From assembly GCF_001953885.1 (NCBI RefSeq), contig NZ_MQUS01000049.1:1-48381 (forward strand): a stretch of DNA of 48,381 bases, written 5' to 3'. The position numbers and the translations under genes are program-made. The notes beneath the pieces were generated by a model. The model saw nothing but the letters and a program-made list of their open reading frames with translations, had not been told where the DNA came from and searched no databases. Origin of the DNA: Streptomyces sp. IMTB 2501. GTDB taxonomy: Bacteria; Actinomycetota; Actinomycetes; Streptomycetales; Streptomycetaceae. Positions 27,501-35,629 of the stretch are shown one piece after another (the first letter of the stretch is position 1; each line of letters opens with the position of its first letter).

Positions 27501-27692
27501 GACGTACACGTTCTGGCCGCAGCCGACGGCGCAGTACGGGCAGACCGACTTCACCACCCGGTCGGCGGTGGCCACCCGGGGCGTGAGCCGCTCGCTGCGC
27601 CCGCTCTTCGCCGCGGCGCCCCGGCCCAGCGGATCGGTGCCCGTCAGCTGGCGGTAGACCGGCCAGGAGTCGATCCAGGTGCGTACGCCCAC
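24552..27692 (-). CDS. fdnG: Selenocysteine-containing formate dehydrogenase, large (Mo/W-bisMGD) subunit
   Basis: This catalytic subunit oxidises formate to CO2 at a Mo/W-bis-guanine-dinucleotide site. It reads as 1046 residues if the in-frame TGA (27126-27128) is decoded as Sec189; the frame is identical on both sides and flanked by ENQARV-Sec-HSSTVPGLGTSFGRG, the conserved active-site context. The N-terminal 4Fe-4S motif has Cys51, 54, 58 and 86. The GTG start at 27692 has AAGGAG 6 nt upstream. There is no twin-arginine signal before the Cys motif, so it should stay in the cytoplasm, unlike E. coli FdnG. Length matches long respiratory FdnG/FdoG-type subunits. Its iron-sulfur and membrane subunits are not adjacent but lie at 33.3-35.2 kb. 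Confidence 0.96.
27097..27128 (-). promoter_or_regulatory. SECIS-like recoding element after the UGA codon
   Basis: On the mRNA, 12 nt after the UGA there is a perfect 6-bp stem GUUCCC/GGGAAC closing a GGUCU loop. The apical GGUCU sequence and spacing agree with the E. coli fdhF/fdnG SECIS that SelB recognises. Together with SelB nearby this supports decoding of the UGA. Confidence 0.88.
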
Positions 27693-27705
27693 AGCCGCTC
27701 CTTCC

Positions 27706-27758
27706 GCTCGGTGCCTTGATCCGCCCGATTCCTCGGTCTGCTCGGCCCCTTGATCCGC
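27706..27758. repeat. Direct 19-bp repeats upstream of the formate dehydrogenase gene
   Basis: Two copies (27706-27724 and 27740-27758, 17 of 19 bases identical, 34-bp spacing) share GCTCGG followed by CCTTGATCCGC; a third partial copy begins at 27757. They lie 14-66 bp upstream of the start, a position suited to an activator or repressor. Confidence 0.5.
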
Positions 27759-27825
27759 TCGGTGGGTCGATTTTCCCGCACGTGGGCGGGTACGGCATCT
27801 CTCGGACGCCCGGCCGGACGGCTCG

Positions 27826-28401
27826 TCACCGGTGGGACCGCACCTCCGCGTCCAGGAGCCCGGCGACGAGGTGACGGGCGTACGCGGCGTCGAGATCGGC
27901 CGGACGGAAGAGGATGCGGTACATCAGGGGGGCGACGACGCGGTCCATGACCGTCTCCACGCCGGGGGCGCTCTCGCCGCGGTCGGCCGTCCGGGCGAGT
28001 ATGACCTCGATCTGTTCGGCCGCGTAGGCCGAGCACTGGCCGGCGTTGGTGCCGTCGGGGTTGCCGAGCAGGGCGTCGCGGATGTACGCGCGGCCCGACG
28101 GGGAGGCCATCTCGTCGAGGAACTGTTCGGCCCAGGCCGTCAGGTCGGCCCGCAGATCTCCGTGGTCCTGCGGCGCCGTCTCGGGGCGCAGGCGCTCCAC
28201 CGCGACGTCGGACAGCAGCTCCCGCAGGTCGCCCCAGCGGCGGTAGATCGTCGACGGTGTGACCCCCGCGCGCTGGGCGACAAGCGGCACCGTCAGCGCG
28301 TCGCGCCCCACCTCCGACATGAGTGCGCGGACAGCGGCGTGCACCGATGCCTGGACCCGGGCGCTGCGCCCGCCGGGGCGCACCATCTGCTTGCGACTCA
28401 T
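27826..28401 (-). CDS. TetR-family transcriptional regulator
   Basis: This 191-residue regulator has an N-terminal helix-turn-helix (residues 14-60, LTVPLVAQRAGVTPSTIYRR) and a TetR ligand domain. The ATG at 28401 has AAGGTGG about 5 nt upstream. An inverted repeat overlaps its promoter, and sites with a related GC-TTTA core occur before the metallo-beta-lactamase-fold gene, which starts 510 bp away in the opposite direction. That gene is therefore the likely target. A decayed amidase fragment lies between them. The ligand is unknown. Confidence 0.9.
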   Translation of the reverse strand: MSRKQMVRPGGRSARVQASVHAAVRALMSEVGRDALTVPLVAQRAGVTPSTIYRRWGDLRELLSDVAVERLRPETAPQDHGDLRADLTAWAEQFLDEMASPSGRAYIRDALLGNPDGTNAGQCSAYAAEQIEVILARTADRGESAPGVETVMDRVVAPLMYRILFRPADLDAAYARHLVAGLLDAEVRSHR

Positions 28402-28410
28402 GGACCCACC

Positions 28411-28434
28411 TTAAAGCGCAATCCTTGCTTTTAA
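28411..28434. promoter_or_regulatory. Candidate TetR autoregulatory operator
   Basis: TTAAAGC (28411-28417) and GCTTTTAA (28427-28434) form an AT-rich inverted repeat 10 bp upstream of the TetR start, with exact AAAGC/GCTTT cores 9 bp apart. Confidence 0.6.
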
Positions 28435-28690
28435 CGGTCACGAGGGGCCGGACGGGCTGCGTCTGTGCGTAGCCGTGACCGATGCGCAGGAGCGTGCGCT
28501 CTCCGAAGAGTCGGCCCAGCAGCGCGAACTCGTGGGTGTGCGTCTTGCCGGCCAGGATCGCGTCGGCCGCGGCCAGGCGTGCGGCGACCGTGCTGTCGGC
28601 CTGTGCGCGATGGCCGGAGCGGACCCGGGAGCCGGCCGTGGTGGCCAGACCGGCCACGTCGATCAGATCCTTCAGGCTCCTGAGTAGGCC
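28435..28690 (-). pseudogene. Amidase signature-family gene fragment
   Basis: The minus strand encodes SLKDLIDVAGLATTAGSRV, then ADSTVAARLAAADAILAGKT and HTHEF. This is the conserved block of amidase-signature enzymes that holds the catalytic Lys (in LKDL) and the helix after it. Nothing recognisable remains of the Gly/Ser-rich signature, the N-terminus or the C-terminal two thirds, and no start or ribosome-binding site is seen. It is a short remnant of a once longer gene. Confidence 0.75.
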
Positions 28691-28833
28691 CGAGGTGCGG
28701 CTCCGTGCCGAGCCCGCATCGCAGCGGCGGCGGCCGTGAGGGGCAGCTCATACGGCTGCGACCGCGGCGGTGGACAGGGTCTTCTCCCTTGATCGGCGGG
28801 GACCGGTGAGGGCGAAGAAACCTAACGCTAACA

Positions 28834-28879
28834 GTTTGCTTTAGGTGGCTGTAAGTTCTACGGTTTCTTAAGGCAAACC
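28834..28879. promoter_or_regulatory. Inverted operator-like pair upstream of the MBL-fold gene
   Basis: GTTTGCTTTAGG (28834-28845) recurs on the other strand as GTTTGCCTTAAG (28867-28878 reversed), 21 bp apart. GGTTT and AAACC also flank the second site. The region is unusually AT-rich and shares the GC-TTTA core with the site ahead of the TetR gene. Confidence 0.55.
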
Positions 28880-28911
28880 GATTGCATTTAGCTCGGAGGA
28901 CTCGACAGATC

Positions 28912-29811
28912 ATGCAGGCCGCTCTCGCCAACCCCCTCCCGTCCTGGACCCTGGGCGACATCGTGGTCCACCGCGTCGACGAGGTCCCACTGCCGCCCGA
29001 GACCGGAGCGTGGCTGCTGCCCGACGCGCGCCCCGAAGTGGTGACCGGTCAGGACTGGCTGTACCCGCACTTCGCCGACCGGGACGGCGTCTTGCGTGCC
29101 GACAGCCACAGCTTCGCGTTCGTCGTGGACGGGTTGCGCGTCCTCGTCGACACCGGCATCGGCAACGGCAAGGAGCGGGCCAACCCGGCCTGGCACAACC
29201 TGCACACCCCGTACCTGGAGCGCCTCACCGCCGCCGGTTTCGCCCCGGACTCCGTCGACCTGGTGATCCTCACCCACCTGCACGCCGACCACGTCGGCTG
29301 GAACACGCGGGACCTGAACGGCGTCTGGGTCCCCACCTTTCCCCACGCCCGCTACGTCACCTCACGTGCCGAGCGGGAGTTCTGGGCCGGGTACGACATG
29401 GACGAGGCCCGCCGGCAGATGTTCCGTGACTCCGTGATCCCGGTGGAGCAGGCGGGGCTGCTGCACCTCGTCGACGTACCGGCCGAGGGCGCGGAGCTCG
29501 CCCCGGGACTGCGCCTGGTGCCCACGCCCGGGCACACCCCCGGCCATGTCGCCGTCGAGCTGACCAGCCAGGGGGAGCGGGCCCTGATCACCGGCGACTG
29601 CATCCACCATCCGGTCCAGCTCGCCCACCCGGGCATCGGCGCCTGCGTCGACATCGACCCGGGGCAGTCCGAGGCCTCGCGCCGCACGCTGCTCCGCTCG
29701 GTCGCCGACACGGACACCCTCGTCCTCGGCACTCATTTCGCCCCGCCCACCGCCGGCCGCGTGATCACCCACGGGGACGCCTACCGGCTGCTGCCCGTTC
29801 CCGCGGCCTGA
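28912..29811 (+). CDS. Metallo-beta-lactamase-fold hydrolase (lactonase-like)
   Basis: This 299-residue protein shows the dinuclear zinc motif LTHLHADHVGWN, then PTPGHTPGHVAVEL, the bridging Asp in ITGDCIHHP and the last His in LGTHFAPPTAG. It most resembles the family of lactonase- and phosphotriesterase-like MBL enzymes, which cleave N-acyl homoserine lactones or other lactones and esters; the real substrate is not known. No signal peptide is present. GGAGGA lies about 11 nt before the ATG. Its promoter carries repeated AT-rich sites, so it is probably repressed by the nearby TetR. Confidence 0.9.
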   Translation: MQAALANPLPSWTLGDIVVHRVDEVPLPPETGAWLLPDARPEVVTGQDWLYPHFADRDGVLRADSHSFAFVVDGLRVLVDTGIGNGKERANPAWHNLHTPYLERLTAAGFAPDSVDLVILTHLHADHVGWNTRDLNGVWVPTFPHARYVTSRAEREFWAGYDMDEARRQMFRDSVIPVEQAGLLHLVDVPAEGAELAPGLRLVPTPGHTPGHVAVELTSQGERALITGDCIHHPVQLAHPGIGACVDIDPGQSEASRRTLLRSVADTDTLVLGTHFAPPTAGRVITHGDAYRLLPVPAA

Positions 29812-29874
29812 GCCGGCGTGCCGCGAGAGAGGAGGAGCCGGCCGCCGACGCCGTACACGGAACCGGTCGGTGGC

Positions 29875-31392
29875 TCAGGTCTGCCGGGCGTGCATCGGGT
29901 TGTGGGCGACCTCGTCCGGGCATCCGCGGTGAGTCCCGCGCGTCCGCCGGTCGCGCTGCCGGTCGAACGTCGCGAGGGCCAGCGACGCCGCCATGCCGAC
30001 GAGCGCGGCGCCCAGCGCGGTGTCCAGGGCGCCCCGGTAGTCATGGCTCCTGCCGAGCACCAGGTAGAAGAGGCCGGGCAGGGCGGCGGTCCCCATCGCG
30101 GCACCGAGCCGCTGCCCGGTCTGCAGGGCGCCGCCCGCCGCGCCCGCCATGTGCACGGGTACGTCCCGCAGGGTCATGGTGATGTTGGGGGAGACCACGA
30201 AGCCGCCGCCGATGCCGCCGAGGAACAGGACGGGGGCCGCGAGCCACGGCGCGATGCCGATGGGTGCGAAACGGAGCAGCAGCGCGGTACCGCCCAGGCC
30301 GAGGATCACGCCCGTGAGGCCACAGACGGTGAGCAGACGGCCGAACCGGTCCACCAGCCGGCCGGCCACTACGGCCGCGCACGCCGAGCCCAGGGCGAAG
30401 GGTGTCACGGCGAGACCGGACCGGAGCGGCGTGAAGCCCAGGCCGTGCTGGAAGAAGAGCGCGAAGACCAGCCACACGCCGCTGAATCCGATGAAGTAGA
30501 GCGTGCCCACGCCGGCGCCGACGGCGTAGCCGCGCACGTCGGTGAACAGCCGCGGGTCGAGCAGCGGCTGGCCACCCCGGGTGACGAGCCGGCGCTGCCA
30601 CCGGGCGAAGACGAGGAGGATCACGGCGCCGGCCGGGAACAGCCACCACAGGCGGCCGAGGCCGCCGGAGTCCGCCTGGACCAGCGGGAACATCAGCGCG
30701 AGGACACCGAGCCCGAGGAGCAGCACGCCCGGCAGGTCCACGTGTCCCCGGCCGGAGCGCCGGGTGCTGGGCAGCAGCCGGCGGCCCAGGAGAACGGCGA
30801 GGATACCGATGGGGACGTTGACGTAGAAGATCCACCGCCAGCCCTGGGGACCGGAGGCGAGGGCGAGGATGGCGCCGCCGGTGATGGGGCCGGCGGCCGA
30901 GGATATGCCGACGGTGGAGCCGAAGAAGCCGAAGGCGCGGCCGCGTTCGGCACCGCGGAACATCTGCTGGATGAGCGCGGAGTTCTGCGGCGCCATGAAA
31001 CCGGCCGCCAGCCCCTGGGCGAGGCGGGCCACCACCAGCAGCGTGATGTCGGGGGCCGCCCCGCAGACCGCGCTGAAGACGACGAAGCCGCTGAGGGCGA
31101 GCAGGAAGATGCGCCGCCGGTCCAGGGCGTCGCCGAGCCGGCCGGCGGTGACGAGGGCGAGGGCGAAGGTGAGCGCGTATCCGGACACCACCCACTGCAC
31201 CTGGGCGGGGGAGGCGTGCAGATCCCGCTGGATGGTGGGCAGGGCGACCGCCACGATCGTCACGTCCAGCAGGCTCATGAAGCCCGCCACCAGGGTGACC
31301 CACAGGGCCCGCCACCGGTGCGGATCCGGCTCGTACCCGGCCTCCTGAGGGATCTGGTTCCCGCCGTGAGCCGCTGACGCCGCCGCTGTCAC
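29875..31392 (-). CDS. DHA2-type MFS multidrug exporter (14 TM)
   Basis: This 505-residue protein has 14 predicted membrane helices. DVTIVAVALPTIQRDLHASP marks helix 1, GRLGDALDRRRIFLLAL the loop 2-3 motif and LAQGLAAGFMAPQNSALIQQ the helix 4 region of drug:proton antiporters, with the signature GWRWIFYVNVPIGI after helix 6. It would export drugs or toxic metabolites. The GTG at 31392 has GAGAGGAG about 7 nt upstream; the longer open frame adds a basic tail without a site. It converges with the MBL-fold gene; no regulator directly adjoins it. Confidence 0.93.
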   Translation of the reverse strand: MTAAASAAHGGNQIPQEAGYEPDPHRWRALWVTLVAGFMSLLDVTIVAVALPTIQRDLHASPAQVQWVVSGYALTFALALVTAGRLGDALDRRRIFLLALSGFVVFSAVCGAAPDITLLVVARLAQGLAAGFMAPQNSALIQQMFRGAERGRAFGFFGSTVGISSAAGPITGGAILALASGPQGWRWIFYVNVPIGILAVLLGRRLLPSTRRSGRGHVDLPGVLLLGLGVLALMFPLVQADSGGLGRLWWLFPAGAVILLVFARWQRRLVTRGGQPLLDPRLFTDVRGYAVGAGVGTLYFIGFSGVWLVFALFFQHGLGFTPLRSGLAVTPFALGSACAAVVAGRLVDRFGRLLTVCGLTGVILGLGGTALLLRFAPIGIAPWLAAPVLFLGGIGGGFVVSPNITMTLRDVPVHMAGAAGGALQTGQRLGAAMGTAALPGLFYLVLGRSHDYRGALDTALGAALVGMAASLALATFDRQRDRRTRGTHRGCPDEVAHNPMHARQT

Positions 31393-31710
31393 CTGGGCTC
31401 CTCTCGCCAAGGCCGCACCCGGATCACCAAGGCTGCCCCCGGATCGCCGACGCCGCCTGAGAAAACCACGTTCCCCCACCTGGGCGATGGCACACCACAC
31501 AGCCTGCTACCGCGGTCTGCCCGGGGCAAAGGCAGGCCGGGCGGCTCGCCGATGCCGTCCGTGGACCGTGGACGACGCAGCCGCTCGCCGAAAGGGTGCC
31601 GTCGTCACCATCAGTAGCCGTCCGGGTGCCGTGCGAAGGAGGTCGTTTGAGCGCGTGGGAACTGCGCACGTGTCGTGCGGGGGACGGCCGGCGGCGAAAG
31701 GATCACCGTG
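31393..31710. other. 318-bp spacer between divergent exporter and symporter remnant
   Basis: It must contain the exporter promoter. No open frame with similarity, clear hairpin or long repeat was seen. Confidence 0.5.
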
Positions 31711-32521
31711 ATGGCGGCGACCGGCACTTACGAGCCGGCGGATCCCGCGGCAGTCAGATGCCACCGGGTGCTGTTCCGCGCGATGGAGAAACGACGCCAC
31801 CCGAAGCTGCGCCGCAGCGACAGCACCGTGACCGACGAGGCCGCGGTCAAGCGCGCCACGAAGGCAGCCGCGCTCGGGAACGCGATGGAGTCGTACGGCT
31901 TCGGCATCTACAGCCATCTGGCTTCGACCCTCGGGAAGGTCTTCTTCACGACGGGCAACGACACCGCCCAACTGCTCGGCTCCTGCGCGACGTTCGCGGT
32001 GGCCCTCCTGGTCCGTGCCGTCGGCGGCATGGCCTTCGAGCCGCTCGGCGACAAGGTCGGCCGCAAGCGCATCCTCCTGCATGCTGCTCTCGTACGTGCC
32101 GGCCTACCTGTCCGACGAACTCGCCTACGGCACCGGCCACGGGCTGCTGATCCTGCTCATCGTGATGGTCCTCCAGATGTGCGTCATCAACCGGGTCGGC
32201 CGGCTGTCGCACCGCTTCGGGCGTACACCGCCGCTGATGACGGGATGCTCGGCATTCTCTTCCTCTCCGGGGAGAGGCCCATCAGCAGCAGCCCCAGGGG
32301 GATGAGGGCGACGCTGCCCCACCGGATGAGGACGAAGGACCGCAGGTGCCCTCTCGGTCGCCCGCAACCTCGCCACCTCGCTCTTCGGCGGCACCACCCT
32401 CATGCCGGCCTACTAGCCGGAAACGGCCAACCAGCCCCTCGTCGGCTCCCCGCCCTCCGTCGGAACGGAGGACGAGGCGGCCGCGCTCGTACAGGCCCGC
32501 TCCCCGCGCCCGAAGTTCTGA
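31711..32521 (+). pseudogene. Degraded ProP-type metabolite:H+ symporter with internal inversion
   Basis: Pieces of one MHS-family symporter lie in order but are broken. A good N-terminal part (VKRATKAAALGNAMESYGFG, GGMAFEPLGDKVGRKRIL) loses frame near 32075. A middle part resumes (YVPAYLSDELAYGTGHGLLI, VGRLSHRFGRTPPLMTGC). Then 32271-32348 reads correctly only on the minus strand (SFVLIRWGSVALIPLGLLLM), so this helix is inverted. The end is back on the plus strand (SVARNLATSLFGGTT, then ANQPLVGSPPSVGTEDEAAA) after a further stop at 32414. Much of the central transporter is deleted. GAAAGGA before the ATG shows it once had a normal start. Confidence 0.88.
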
Positions 32522-32635
32522 CCACGGTCACGTCTGACCACGGCCGAAAATCCGCCGAACCTTTCCCCCACCTCCCGCATCACACCTGAGGTAAGGCGAG
32601 TTACCGAGCCGCGAACGAAGGGACGAACGCTCACC

Positions 32636-33232
32636 ATGACTCACCCGCACCAGAGCCAGACGCCTCAGACCGCTGTGGTTCCCCGGTCCGACCGGCGCCT
32701 GCGCCGCGGACGCGCGATGCTCGCCGTGGCCACGGCAGCCGGACTGGGCCTCGCCGGTGCCGGGGTGGCGCAGGCCGCCCAGGCCGGTGCCGCGACGGCG
32801 ACGCCCACGTGCGCCGTCTCCGCGCTGAGCGCCTCGTTCGGCGAGGGCCTGGCCGGCGGCATGAACCATCAGGGCGTGGTGCTGAACCTGAAGAACACCA
32901 GCGCCCACACGTGCGCGCTGCGGGGCTTCCCGGGCCTCGGCCTGGAGAACGGCTCCCACCGCACGCTCCACTCGACCACCCACTGGGGCGATACCTGGTA
33001 CGCGAAGAGCCCCGCCAAAACCACCCTGACCCTCCGCAAGGGCCAGAGCGCGGAGGCAGTCATAGCGTGGACGCACGCCAACACCGGCACCGCCGACGCC
33101 GTCCATGCCTCCTATCTCCAGGTCACCCCGCCCGCGGCGACCAGCCACGAGACGCTCAGGTTCCCGCAGTGGGTCGACAACGGCGACCTTGAAGTCACCG
33201 CCCTCGCGCACCGGATCAACGTCACCCCCTGA
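32636..33232 (+). CDS. Secreted DUF4232 protein
   Basis: This 198-residue protein has a Sec-type signal (RRGRAMLAVATAAGLGLAGA, cleavage near AQAAQA) and one DUF4232 domain. The pattern CAVSALSASFGEG, VVLNLKNTSAHTCALRGFPG and the late ALAHRINVTP fits that actinobacterial beta-sandwich family, with two conserved Cys likely forming a disulfide. Its function is not established. The start is placed at the ATG 32636; GAAGGGA lies upstream but at a rather long distance. It is convergent with the NrfD-like gene and stands inside the block separating the formate dehydrogenase genes. Confidence 0.9.
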   Translation: MTHPHQSQTPQTAVVPRSDRRLRRGRAMLAVATAAGLGLAGAGVAQAAQAGAATATPTCAVSALSASFGEGLAGGMNHQGVVLNLKNTSAHTCALRGFPGLGLENGSHRTLHSTTHWGDTWYAKSPAKTTLTLRKGQSAEAVIAWTHANTGTADAVHASYLQVTPPAATSHETLRFPQWVDNGDLEVTALAHRINVTP

Positions 33233-33279
33233 GGACGGTCCGGCCCCGCTGTCCTGTGGCTTGATCCGCCGGACAGGTC

Positions 33280-34257
33280 TTAGCGGCCGCGCGCCGTCAG
33301 GCGTTCCCGTTGGGGTACGACGGTGTACTTGGGATCCTCGGCAGAGGCCACCCCGGCGTGGAACACGCCGAAGCGCAGGGCCGCCGAGCCGGTGAGCAGC
33401 GCGGCCGCGGCCGCCAGGGCCAGGCGCCGGTCCCGCCCCGCCGGCAGGGCGAGGGCCGCGCCGCCCGCCGTGAGCAGCTCCGCCGCTCCGAGCAACAGCC
33501 GCGGTCTGCCCTGCTCGAAGGGCTCGGCGGCCAGGCCCATGCGCCGCTTCATCGTCCGGAAGGCACCCAGTTCCAGAGCGGCCCCGAGTACGGCAAGCCG
33601 ACGGGCCGGCCCCGCCTGTGCGGTCGGCGCCGTGGCCAGGGCCAGGCCGGACGCCGCGGTGGCGGCGGAGCCCGCGAAGACGAACGGCAGCTCGCGGTAG
33701 CCCTCGTGCCAGGACGGCACCGCAGTGTCCGAGAGCAGCACCGCGGTGTACGTCGCCACCGCGGGGCCGAGTACGGCGGCCGCCGCCGTCGCGGCCGAGC
33801 CCAGCAGCCGGTGGCGGCCCGCCACTTCGGTGGCCGCCGCGGTGAACGTCAGCGGCGCGTATCCCGCCAGCAGCCACGAGCCCACGCTCATCGCGGAGGT
33901 GGGCTTGAGGACCCGGAGCATGTTCAGGAAGCGGGCCGGGCGGCCCAGATCGTGTACGAGCGCGGCCAGCGACAGCGAGATGGCACCGGCCGCCCCGAGC
34001 TTCGCCGGTCCCGCGAGCCGCGGCCGGCCGGTGGCCTGCGCCCCGGCCGCCAGCAGCGAGGAAGCCCCGGCCAGCCCACCGAGGTACAGATACCCGGCGA
34101 TGTCGAGGGCCTTCCACGTCGGCCTGGCCAGCACGGGCCTGCCGTAGTACGACGAGAACTCGGTGTCCGGCACCATCGGCTCCCCGCCCCGCCCGCGCCG
34201 ACGCCGATGCCTGCGGCGGCCCGAGCCCTGGTCGCGCCCGGCGTCCGACTCCGTCAC
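33280..34257 (-). CDS. NrfD/PsrC-like membrane subunit of formate dehydrogenase
   Basis: This 325-residue protein has about eight transmembrane helices after a soluble basic start. SSYYGRPVLARPTWKALDIA, YLYLGGLAGASSLLAAGAQA and LVHDLGRPARFLNMLRVLKP are characteristic of NrfD-family quinone-interacting subunits, which carry no heme. Its GTG start overlaps the stop of the iron-sulfur subunit (GTGA), so both are translated together. It would pass electrons from the dehydrogenase to menaquinone. The large subunit gene is 5.6 kb further downstream on the same strand. Confidence 0.93.
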   Translation of the reverse strand: MTESDAGRDQGSGRRRHRRRRGRGGEPMVPDTEFSSYYGRPVLARPTWKALDIAGYLYLGGLAGASSLLAAGAQATGRPRLAGPAKLGAAGAISLSLAALVHDLGRPARFLNMLRVLKPTSAMSVGSWLLAGYAPLTFTAAATEVAGRHRLLGSAATAAAAVLGPAVATYTAVLLSDTAVPSWHEGYRELPFVFAGSAATAASGLALATAPTAQAGPARRLAVLGAALELGAFRTMKRRMGLAAEPFEQGRPRLLLGAAELLTAGGAALALPAGRDRRLALAAAAALLTGSAALRFGVFHAGVASAEDPKYTVVPQRERLTARGR

Positions 34258-35186
34258 CGGATCCTCCGCACGAAACCGCTCAGGGCGAGGGCGGCCAGGG
34301 AGGCGGCGGCCCAGGCCGCGTGCCGCCACATGGCGGGCAGGTCCCGGGTGGTGACCATCGGGTCCGGGGGCAGGCCGTAGACCTCCGGTTCGTCCAGCAG
34401 CAGGAAGAACGCCCCGGCACCGCCGACCCCGTCGTCCGGGCTCTCGCCGTACAGCCGCGCATCACCCACGCCCGCGGCGTGCAACTGCGCCACCCGGGCA
34501 GCCGCCCGCTCCCGCAGCTCCTCCACCGGCCCGAACTGGATCGAGTCGGTCGGGCAGGACTTCGCACAGGCCGGTTCCATACCGACGCCGAGCCTGTCGT
34601 AGCACAGCGTGCACTTCCACACCCGGCCGTCGTCCTCGCGCTGGTCGATGACGCCGTACGGGCAGGCGGGCACGCAGTAGCCGCAGCCGTTGCAGATGTC
34701 GGGCTGTACGACGACCGTGCCGAACTCGGTGCGGAACAGCGCACCGGTGGGGCACACGTCCAGACAGGCGGCGTGTGTGCAGTGCTTGCACACGTCGGAG
34801 GCCATCAGCCAGCGCAGTTCGGTGCGGCCGTCGGGGCCGACCGGGGAGATCCGGGCGGCGGCCGCGAACACGTCGACGTCGTCGTGCGCGACCCCGGGCT
34901 CCGGTCCGCCGAACGGCTTGCGCTGCTCGACGAAGGCAACATGCCGCCAGGTGTCGGCGCTGAGGCCTTGCGTGTTGTCGTAGGACATGCCGGTCAGGGT
35001 GAGCCCGTCCTCCGGGACGGCGTTCCACTCCTTGCACGCCACCTCGCAGGCCTTGCAGCCGATGCACACCGAGGTGTCGGTGAAGAAGCCCATCCTCGGC
35101 GGGGCGTCGGCATACCCGGAGGTACCGGCCACATCCGGCTCGGGCCCGTACAGCAGATGTCCGCGGACCTCGTCGCCGTCCCTCAT
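34254..35186 (-). CDS. fdnH: Formate dehydrogenase four-cluster iron-sulfur subunit
   Basis: This 310-residue electron-transfer subunit has four ferredoxin-type 4Fe-4S motifs: CIGCKACEVACK (Cys41, 44, 47, 51), CKHCTHAACLDVCPTGAL, CNGCGYCVPACPYGV and CTLCYDRLGVGMEPACAKSC. A C-terminal hydrophobic helix (AAWAAASLAALALSGFV) with a basic end may anchor it to the membrane. AGGAGG lies 7 nt before the ATG at 35186. It would connect the Mo/W subunit with the NrfD-like protein, its translationally coupled neighbour. It matches HybA/FdnH-type proteins that partner Sec formate dehydrogenases. Confidence 0.95.
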   Translation of the reverse strand: MRDGDEVRGHLLYGPEPDVAGTSGYADAPPRMGFFTDTSVCIGCKACEVACKEWNAVPEDGLTLTGMSYDNTQGLSADTWRHVAFVEQRKPFGGPEPGVAHDDVDVFAAAARISPVGPDGRTELRWLMASDVCKHCTHAACLDVCPTGALFRTEFGTVVVQPDICNGCGYCVPACPYGVIDQREDDGRVWKCTLCYDRLGVGMEPACAKSCPTDSIQFGPVEELRERAAARVAQLHAAGVGDARLYGESPDDGVGGAGAFFLLLDEPEVYGLPPDPMVTTRDLPAMWRHAAWAAASLAALALSGFVRRIR

Positions 35187-35317
35187 TGCCGCACCTCCTC
35201 GCTCAGGATTCCGCGCACTCCTCGGTCCTGAGGGTGGCACGGGTGTCCGTGCTCCGCTCGCGCGAAGGGAACGGGAGGTACGGCGCACCGGTGGGCGGCC
35301 CGATGCCAGCCGCGGGG

Positions 35318-35590
35318 TCAGGCGCCGGTGACGACCCGCATGAAGACGACCGGTGCGGAGCCGTCGTTGCGGCAGGCGTACTGCTGGTCGCTGGCGATGA
35401 CCGCGCTCCGGCCGGGAGCCACCACGTGCGGTCCGCTCTCCAGCGCCAGGGTCAGGCGGCCCGAGAGCACATGAGGATCTCCTGGGCGCCCGGCCGGTCG
35501 GGTTCGGCGTCGTAACGGCCGCCGGGGGCCAGGGTCCAGCGCCACAGTTCGGCTCGCGGTTCCCGCGTCGCGCCCACGAGCAGGGCCTGA
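35318..35590 (-). pseudogene. Remnant of an XRE-cupin regulator (C-terminal cupin only)
   Basis: The minus strand carries REPRAELWRWTLAPGGRYD and then, after a frameshift near 35470, LSGRLTLALESGPHVVAPG and NDGSAPVVFMRVVTGA. This is the C-terminal cupin domain of the HTH-XRE/cupin regulators common in streptomycetes. The helix-turn-helix half is gone and the frame is broken, so it is unlikely to function. Confidence 0.7.
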
Positions 35591-35629
35591 CTGGCTCCCG
35601 CGCATTCTGCACCCGGCTGCCGGAGTGGA

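Noticed and set aside
27793..33240. A mobile element or integron splitting the formate dehydrogenase genes
   Set aside because: No transposase, integrase, terminal inverted repeat or target duplication was found at the edges; only the gene order is unusual.
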